The position numbers were made by a program, and so were the translations under genes. This document shows, in pieces, positions 58,861 through 64,000 of a stretch of DNA of 64,000 nt; within the stretch, counting starts at the first letter, position 1; every line of letters starts with the position of its first letter. Under the pieces are notes generated by a model. The model ran no database searches and was not told where the DNA came from. It saw only the letters and a program-made list of their open reading frames with translations. Where the stretch lies: assembly GCF_002563775.1 (NCBI RefSeq), contig NZ_PDJO01000001.1:1870001-1934000 (forward strand). The letters run 5' to 3'. The stretch is from Thioclava sp. ES.031. GTDB lineage: Bacteria; Pseudomonadota; Alphaproteobacteria; Rhodobacterales; Rhodobacteraceae.

Positions 58861-60183
58861 TCAGCTCTCCGGATAGCCGCCCGGGATCAGCGGCCGGATC
58901 TTCAGCCGCGTGATCCGGTTGTCCTTGCGGCCGGCGACCTCGAAGCGGAAGCCGTGGAAGGAAAAGACCTGGCCTTCCGTCGGGATCGTCTGCGCCTCGT
59001 GGATCACCAGACCGGCGACGGTGTTGGCCTCTTCATCGGGCAGCGTCCAGTCGGTCTCGCGGTTCAGGTCACGGATCGTCATCGCGCCGTCGACGATGTA
59101 ATCGCCGCTCTCGGTGGGCTTCAGACGCTTCTCGGCCTTGGGGTCGAACTCGTCGGTAATCTCGCCCACGATTTCTTCGAGGATGTCTTCCAGCGTCAGC
59201 AGACCGCGCAGGTCGCCATATTCATCCACCACCAGTGCGAAATGGGTGCGACGCTTCAGGAACTCCTGCATCTGCTCGTCGAGCGGCGTCGTCTCGGGGA
59301 CGAAATAGGGCTTCATCATCACCTTGGCGATGTCGAGATCGGCCACGCTTTCCAGCGTCCCGTCGCCGCCACGCACGACCTTTTCCACTGCGCGCAGCAA
59401 GTCTTTCGAATGGATCACGCCCACCACGTTCTCGCGCTCGCCGCGATAGAGCGGCAGGCGGGTGTGGGGCGAGGAGAGCACCGCCGTGAGGATCGTGTCG
59501 GGGTCTTCCTCGATATCGATCATCTCGATCTGGCTCCGGTGGAGCATGATCTCTTCGACCGTGCGATTGCCCAGATCGAGCGCGCCCAGCAGCCGGTCAC
59601 GGTCTTCCTTGTCGACCGTGCCCTCGGATTGCCCCAGCGCCAGCGCACCCGCGATTTCCTCGTGAATCGAGAACATATGGGTGTCCTTGTCGGTCCGCAT
59701 CCCGAAGGCATAGAGGATGCCGCGCACGATCATCCGCACGATGGCGACGATCGGTGCGAGAATGAGCGTCACGACACGGATCGGCCCCGCGACCTTCGAG
59801 GCGACTTTCTCGGGCAGGGTGATCGCATAGGTCTTGGGCAGCACCTCGGCGAAGATCAGCACCAGAAGCGTCATCACCAGCGTCGCCAGCGCCACGCCCG
59901 ATTGCCCGAAGACCCGCGTCAGAAGCGCGGTCGCCAGCGAGGCCGAGAGGATGTTGACGACGTTGTTGCCCAGAAGGATCGCGCCGATCAGGCGCTCGCT
60001 ATCCTCGGTGACCTCCAGCGCGGTCTTCGCGCCGCTTTCGCCCTTATCGGCCTGCGCGCGCAGCTTCGCACGGCTGGCCGCCGTCAGCGCGGTTTCCGAG
60101 CCCGAGAAAAAGGCCGAGAGCGCCAGCAGCAGAATGATCGAACCGGCGGTGATCCAGAAGGCAAAATCGAGAGTGTTTTCCAT
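58861..60183 (-). CDS. CorC/HlyC-family CBS-domain membrane protein (CNNM type)
   Basis: A 440-residue membrane protein with an N-terminal DUF21 (CNNM) domain of four hydrophobic segments (about 8-130, with FFSGSETALTAASRAKLRAQA), two CBS domains (about 205-325, with SPHTRLPLYRGERENVVGVIHSKDLL and RRTHFALVVDEYGDLRGLLTLEDILEEIVG), and a C-terminal CorC_HlyC domain. Members are linked to magnesium or cobalt efflux. It sits 33 bases after xerD and may share its transcript. Confidence 0.9.
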   Translation of the reverse strand: MENTLDFAFWITAGSIILLLALSAFFSGSETALTAASRAKLRAQADKGESGAKTALEVTEDSERLIGAILLGNNVVNILSASLATALLTRVFGQSGVALATLVMTLLVLIFAEVLPKTYAITLPEKVASKVAGPIRVVTLILAPIVAIVRMIVRGILYAFGMRTDKDTHMFSIHEEIAGALALGQSEGTVDKEDRDRLLGALDLGNRTVEEIMLHRSQIEMIDIEEDPDTILTAVLSSPHTRLPLYRGERENVVGVIHSKDLLRAVEKVVRGGDGTLESVADLDIAKVMMKPYFVPETTPLDEQMQEFLKRRTHFALVVDEYGDLRGLLTLEDILEEIVGEITDEFDPKAEKRLKPTESGDYIVDGAMTIRDLNRETDWTLPDEEANTVAGLVIHEAQTIPTEGQVFSFHGFRFEVAGRKDNRITRLKIRPLIPGGYPES

Positions 60184-60216
60184 GGTGTCAGGTTATGGGG
60201 CGCGGGCAGGGCGCAT

Positions 60217-61194
60217 TCAAGCGGTGCCGTCACTTTTGCCGCGCGGTTTCGCCAACGGGTGATGCGTCAGCACCAGCTCCTTGAGCCGTTCGTCGAGAAC
60301 ATGGGTGTAGATTTCCGTGGTCGACAGGTCCGCGTGCCCCAGCAGCATCTGGATCGCGCGCAGATCCGCGCCACCTTGCAGAAGATGCGTGGCGAAGGCG
60401 TGGCGCAAGACGTGGGGCGTGACCCTGGCGGGGCTGACCCCGGCCTTCACCGCGATGTCTTTGAGCAGCTTGTGAAAGCCCTGACGGGTCAGGTGACCTT
60501 CCTTGCCGCCCGAGGGAAAGAGGAAACGCGAGGGCGGCGCGCGATGCTCGATCCGGGCCTGTTCCTCGGCCTCGTCGCGCGCGCTCAGCCAGTCGGCCAG
60601 CGCCTCGCGCGCCGGTGGCGAGAGCGGCACCATCCGCTCCTTGTCGCCCTTGCCGCGCACCAGCAGCATCCGCGGATCGCCGCGCGCAGATGAGACGGGC
60701 AGGGAGACCAGTTCGGAGACCCGCATCCCCGTCGCGTAAAGCAGCTCCATCAGGCAGCGATTGCGGATCTGGTCCTTTTGCGAGCGGCCCTGATCGCGGG
60801 CGGCCTCCAGCAACGCCTCGACCTCCTCGAGGCTCAGCGTCTTCGGCAGGCGTTGCGCGCGCCCGGGACCTGCGATGCGGATCGCCGGATTGTCGGCGCG
60901 CCAGCCTTCCTCATAGGCGAAGCGAAAAAGTTGCCGGATGGCCGAGAGCCTGCGCGCGCGGGTCGATTTCGCCAGCCCCTCCGCCTCGCAGCGGATCAGA
61001 TAGGTCTCGATATCGGCGCGGGTCAGTGTCGCGTAGCTCAGGCCCTTTGCCTGAAGAAAGCCTGCGAAGTCACTGAGATCACGCCCGTAACTCAGGATCG
61101 TGTTGCGTGCGGCACCGGCTTCGGCGGACTGGGCATCCAGAAAACTCGGCAGCCATTGCGGATCGGGCGGCGCGTCTGAACCGGGTCCGGTCAT
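60217..61194 (-). CDS. xerD: Tyrosine recombinase XerD
   Basis: A 325-residue site-specific recombinase that resolves chromosome dimers at dif with XerC. All catalytic residues are visible: Arg in ATGMRVSEL, Lys in VRGKGDKERMVPL, His-x-x-Arg in TPHVLRHAFATHLL, His in LGHADLSTT, and the nucleophilic Tyr in TEIYTHVLDERLKEL. The HHPLA ending favours XerD over XerC. Its start overlaps the stop of the upstream gene (ATGA, 61191-61194). Confidence 0.92.
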   Translation of the reverse strand: MTGPGSDAPPDPQWLPSFLDAQSAEAGAARNTILSYGRDLSDFAGFLQAKGLSYATLTRADIETYLIRCEAEGLAKSTRARRLSAIRQLFRFAYEEGWRADNPAIRIAGPGRAQRLPKTLSLEEVEALLEAARDQGRSQKDQIRNRCLMELLYATGMRVSELVSLPVSSARGDPRMLLVRGKGDKERMVPLSPPAREALADWLSARDEAEEQARIEHRAPPSRFLFPSGGKEGHLTRQGFHKLLKDIAVKAGVSPARVTPHVLRHAFATHLLQGGADLRAIQMLLGHADLSTTEIYTHVLDERLKELVLTHHPLAKPRGKSDGTA

Positions 61195-62834
61195 CCGCGA
61201 TCTCCCAGCACGATCAGCTCGATCGCGGCGCGCCGCGCAACGGTTTCCAATCCGGCCAGTCGCAGCAGGCTCAACCCGTCCTGCAGGCGCGGATAATCGC
61301 CTTTCGCCCCGTCGCCGACATCCCCGATTGCCTCGATCAGCGCGAGGCCCAGCTGGCCGGGCAGCAATCCCTTGTAGCGGTCGGGCGCGGCACCGGGCGG
61401 TGCATCGAAGACCGCCTTCAGCGCCTGATCGCGCGCACCCGTTGCGGGGGTTGCGCTGGTATCGCCCGCGGCCAGCCCCTTGAGCAGCGCGGCCTGCGCC
61501 GAACTCTGCGTGCCTTTGCGGGCGTTTTCTTCGTAATTCGGGGTCAGCAGGCTCAGCTCATAGGCGAGGCGGCCCGCGCGACCCTGCATATCCATGCCCG
61601 CGAGCTGGTCGCCGAACAGCGCGCCCAGAACCGGCGCGAGATCTTCCGGGGCCATCACGTCATAGGCGGCGGGCAGGGCAGTCGCGACCTTGTCGGTATC
61701 GCTCGCCTCAAGCGCCTGATCGAGCGCGCTCACGGCCGATACGCGATCCCAGAGCGCCCCCGAAGCCGCGGCTTTGCGCTCGGTATAGAGCCCCAGCAGC
61801 CGGTTCGGATCGAGGACACCCGCGCGGGCCAGCCGCTCGGCGGCCTCCAATTGCGATTTCCAGCCGTTATTCTCGGTCAGATCGGCCTGCGCGAAGGCCA
61901 GAGGCAGCGTCGCCGTGGGCAGCGGTTGCCCGATCGCCTCCATCATCTTGAACGCGAGCGGCGTCACCGGATCGGGGGGCGGCGTATCACCGGCCTCTTC
62001 GGCCAGGGCCGGGTCGAGGAATTGCTCCAGCAGGGAGCGGTCCTCCTGCGGGATCTGCCCCAGCGCGGCCCCCGTGCCATAGGTCAACTCCGCCGTATCC
62101 CACTGCCCGTTGCGCGCAAGGCAGAACACCCGCGCGGCATAAGACGGCGCGATTCCGGGCGTGCGCTCGATGATCTTGCAGGCACGGTTTTCCTGCCCCA
62201 GCAGCAGCGCTACGTCGAAACTGCGGCGGAAAATCTCGGGGCTCGCCGTGCCAGCCTGTCCCAAAAGCGCATTGGCCTGTTCCAGCGCGCCCATGTCCAG
62301 AAGCCGGTCGATCCGGGCGAGGAACAGCTGGTTGCGCTGCGACGGCGTCTCGATCTGCGGCGGGTTCAGCTCGGCCAGCAGTAGCGTCAGGCTCAGCCCC
62401 CGCAGCGCGGGCAACTGATCGAGCGGCATCGCCCGCAAGGCCTGCGCAAGCTCCGGCTCAGGCGTTTTTCCCCAGAGATCGCGCGGCAACCCGGTGCGAT
62501 CCGGCGTCAACAGCCCCAACGTATCGGCGGAGGGCGCGTCGAGCGAAAGCACCGCGATATCTTCGATCCCGCCCGCTCCGCTGACCGGCGCGGTCGAGCC
62601 CGCCGGGCCATCGCGCGGTGCCGACTTCAAGGAATGCGACAGCCAGTCGATCGCCGACATCGGGCTCCCGGCGGTAGGGGTTGCCTCCACCGCGGCATTC
62701 GATTGCGCGGCGGCGGGTCCCGCCACCAGACCGCCAAGCGCGAAACCGCTCAGCCAGATCAGGCCAAGGGTCGCCGCACGGCGATCAGTTGCCACTCGCA
62801 GTCTCGCTGTCGGTGCCCGTCTCGGTATCTGCAT
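61191..62834 (-). CDS. Conserved secreted or membrane-anchored protein of unknown function
   Basis: A 547-residue protein with an N-terminal hydrophobic segment (TLGLIWLSGFALGGLVAGPAAAQ, residues about 22-45) that looks like a signal peptide. The rest is Ala/Leu-rich and helical, resembling tandem helical repeats, with no catalytic motif I recognise. A GTG at 62795, ten bases before the upstream gene's stop, is an alternative start that would put the signal peptide at the N-terminus. Its stop overlaps xerD (ATGA), so the three genes here are one operon. I do not assign a role. Confidence 0.65.
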   Translation of the reverse strand: MQIPRRAPTARLRVATDRRAATLGLIWLSGFALGGLVAGPAAAQSNAAVEATPTAGSPMSAIDWLSHSLKSAPRDGPAGSTAPVSGAGGIEDIAVLSLDAPSADTLGLLTPDRTGLPRDLWGKTPEPELAQALRAMPLDQLPALRGLSLTLLLAELNPPQIETPSQRNQLFLARIDRLLDMGALEQANALLGQAGTASPEIFRRSFDVALLLGQENRACKIIERTPGIAPSYAARVFCLARNGQWDTAELTYGTGAALGQIPQEDRSLLEQFLDPALAEEAGDTPPPDPVTPLAFKMMEAIGQPLPTATLPLAFAQADLTENNGWKSQLEAAERLARAGVLDPNRLLGLYTERKAAASGALWDRVSAVSALDQALEASDTDKVATALPAAYDVMAPEDLAPVLGALFGDQLAGMDMQGRAGRLAYELSLLTPNYEENARKGTQSSAQAALLKGLAAGDTSATPATGARDQALKAVFDAPPGAAPDRYKGLLPGQLGLALIEAIGDVGDGAKGDYPRLQDGLSLLRLAGLETVARRAAIELIVLGDRG

Positions 62835-62994
62835 CGGTATTACTCGTGCCTGCCATGCCCGAGCCGTCGGGCAGCGTGACTTCGATACGCTGTTCCTGAC
62901 TGTCGGGGCTCATGTCGCCCAAGTAAGCAAAGCCGATCACGCCGATCGCGCCAAGCACCAGAAGGATGACGATAAGCTTGAAGATGCGCCCCAT
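62785..62994 (-). CDS. Small membrane protein
   Basis: A 69-residue protein with one membrane segment (FKLIVILLVLGAIGVIGFAYL, residues 5-25) and an acidic, Ser/Thr/Asp-rich tail (EQRIEVTLPDGSGMAG, then a Thr/Asp/Glu stretch). It overlaps the next gene's 5' region and is the first gene of the minus-strand unit leading to xerD. Its role is unknown. Confidence 0.62.
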   Translation of the reverse strand: MGRIFKLIVILLVLGAIGVIGFAYLGDMSPDSQEQRIEVTLPDGSGMAGTSNTDADTETGTDSETASGN

Positions 62995-63228
62995 AATCTC
63001 TCTTTTCTGCCGTCTGTCGCGGCCCGTCCCATATCATGTCTCTCGGTGGGCGGGCCGTTCTTGGTTGCGGTTTCGCGTTGATCATATATGGCATTTCAGG
63101 GAAGTTCACGCCATTCAAGGGGTCCTGCGTCACGATTGTGCAAGGCTCCGCCGATGGTAAGCCTTGTCCGTCCCGCCGGGATTGACAGGGCAGGAATACC
63201 GCAGGCGACGCGAGGCAGGGGGCGCGCA

Positions 63229-63801
63229 GTGGAAGGCGAAACCGAGAAACTGGGGCATCTGACGCGCTCCGTCGTGCTCGTCGGCATGATGGGGTCGGGA
63301 AAGACCGCCGTTGGCACCGCCCTGTCCAAGATGCTCGATTCGCCGTTCCTCGACAGCGACCACGAAATCGAACGCGCCGCCCAGATGACCGTGGCCGAGA
63401 TTTTCGCTCGCGATGGCGAGCCGTTCTTCCGCGCCCGCGAATCGGAAGTGCTGGAGCGGCTGTTGATAGGACCGCCCGGCGTGATCTCCACCGGTGGCGG
63501 GGCCTTCCTGTCCGAGAAGAACCGCGAGTTGATCAACCGGCTTGGCGTCTCGGTCTGGTTGAAGGCGGATCTGGAGATCCTGTGGAACCGGGTGCGCCAC
63601 AAGAACACGCGGCCCTTGCTGCGCACGGCCGATCCGAAACGGACGCTGAGCGACCTGCTGGCCGCGCGCCTTCCGCATTATCAAAAGGCTCAGATCGCGG
63701 TCGAGGCCGAGCCGGGCCTCTCGGTGCAGGGCATGGCGCGCAAGGTGGTGAGCCATCTGCGCGAGGTGGATGGATTGATCGAAGAGGTGAAAGATGCGTG
63801 A
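63229..63801 (+). CDS. aroK: Shikimate kinase
   Basis: A 190-residue enzyme of aromatic amino acid synthesis. P-loop VVLVGMMGSGKTAVGTAL, shikimate-binding Asp in FLDSDHEIERAA, the glycine-rich STGGGAFL and the RPLL lid segment are all present. GTG 63229, with GGCAGGGGG upstream, is chosen because the residual N-terminus matches the family; ATG 63154 is a longer alternative. It overlaps aroB by 8 bases. Confidence 0.93.
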   Translation: MEGETEKLGHLTRSVVLVGMMGSGKTAVGTALSKMLDSPFLDSDHEIERAAQMTVAEIFARDGEPFFRARESEVLERLLIGPPGVISTGGGAFLSEKNRELINRLGVSVWLKADLEILWNRVRHKNTRPLLRTADPKRTLSDLLAARLPHYQKAQIAVEAEPGLSVQGMARKVVSHLREVDGLIEEVKDA

Positions 63802-64000
63802 GATCGTGCCGGTCGAGCTTGGCGAGCGTTCCTACGAGGTGCGCATCGGCACCGGGCTTTTGGAAAATGCCGGCGCCGAGATCGCGCCCTTGCTGCGTCG
63901 TCCGCGCGTGGCTGTCGTCGCCGATCAAACGGTGGCCGATCTGCATCTCGCGACCCTGCGCCGTGGCCTTGGCGATATCGAGATGGTCTCGCTGACCCTG
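63794..64000 (+). CDS. aroB: 3-dehydroquinate synthase (partial, N-terminal part)
   Basis: The first 69 codons before the window ends. MREIVPVELGERSYEVRIGTGLLENAG and RPRVAVVADQTVADLHL match the N-terminal NAD-binding region of AroB. It starts within the aroK coding end (overlap 63794-63801), the usual aroKB arrangement. Confidence 0.92.
   Translation, partial: MREIVPVELGERSYEVRIGTGLLENAGAEIAPLLRRPRVAVVADQTVADLHLATLRRGLGDIEMVSLTL

Overview
The window looks like a chromosomal segment from a marine or soil alphaproteobacterium of the Rhodobacteraceae group. The basis is high GC by eye, a CckA hybrid kinase preceded by a CtrA-type site, a GAAC-N7-GAAC LexA box before recA, a Sinorhizobium-type aglEFGAK operon, a non-pyrrolysine MttB homologue, and the xerD / aroK-aroB neighbourhood. 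Genus cannot be fixed from sequence reading alone.

1-14.1 kb is a surface polysaccharide locus. It holds a GDP-mannose pyrophosphorylase/phosphomannose isomerase gene broken by an amber codon, a rearranged yjbH-yjbF-yjbE set, a WecA-type initiating transferase, a wza-wzb-wzc export set, two glycosyltransferases and two sulfotransferases. 14.2-16 kb carries a TadG/TadE-like pair. 16-29 kb is housekeeping: rsmB-like methyltransferase, cckA, a third sulfotransferase, recA, alaS, cysS with a short Cys-codon leader ORF, cimA, and a squalene/phytoene synthase-fold protein.

29-44 kb is a chemotaxis cluster in two convergent arms. The plus arm is mcp-cheB-cheD. The minus arm is STAS-cheY-cheA-cheW-cheR-cheY2 plus a small DxxxQ protein that may be a CheT-like phosphatase. 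Four genes are broken: mcp by an ochre codon in the signalling hairpin, cheD by an IS66 element (8-bp duplication), cheY2 by an IS3-family element (3-bp duplication), and cheA by an IS407-group element (4-bp duplication). Removing each IS with one copy of its duplication restores the reading frame exactly, so the insertions look recent. This arm of chemotaxis is very probably non-functional in this strain.

44-54 kb is an alpha-glucoside uptake and use regulon: glk, a GH1 glucosidase and a LacI-type repressor face aglEFGAK, with palindromic operators between them. 54-64 kb holds an MttB-like methyltransferase, a small monooxygenase-like protein, an AT-richer FkbM methyltransferase, guaA, a Cys-rich secreted protein, a CorC-type protein, xerD, two unknown proteins, aroK and the start of aroB.

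The observations most worth checking are the multi-hit decay of the chemotaxis cluster, the candidate leaderless Cys-codon leader ORF before cysS, the DxxxQ protein, the cheA-borne IS with a duplicated inverted terminus, and the amber codon in the GDP-mannose enzyme signature motif.
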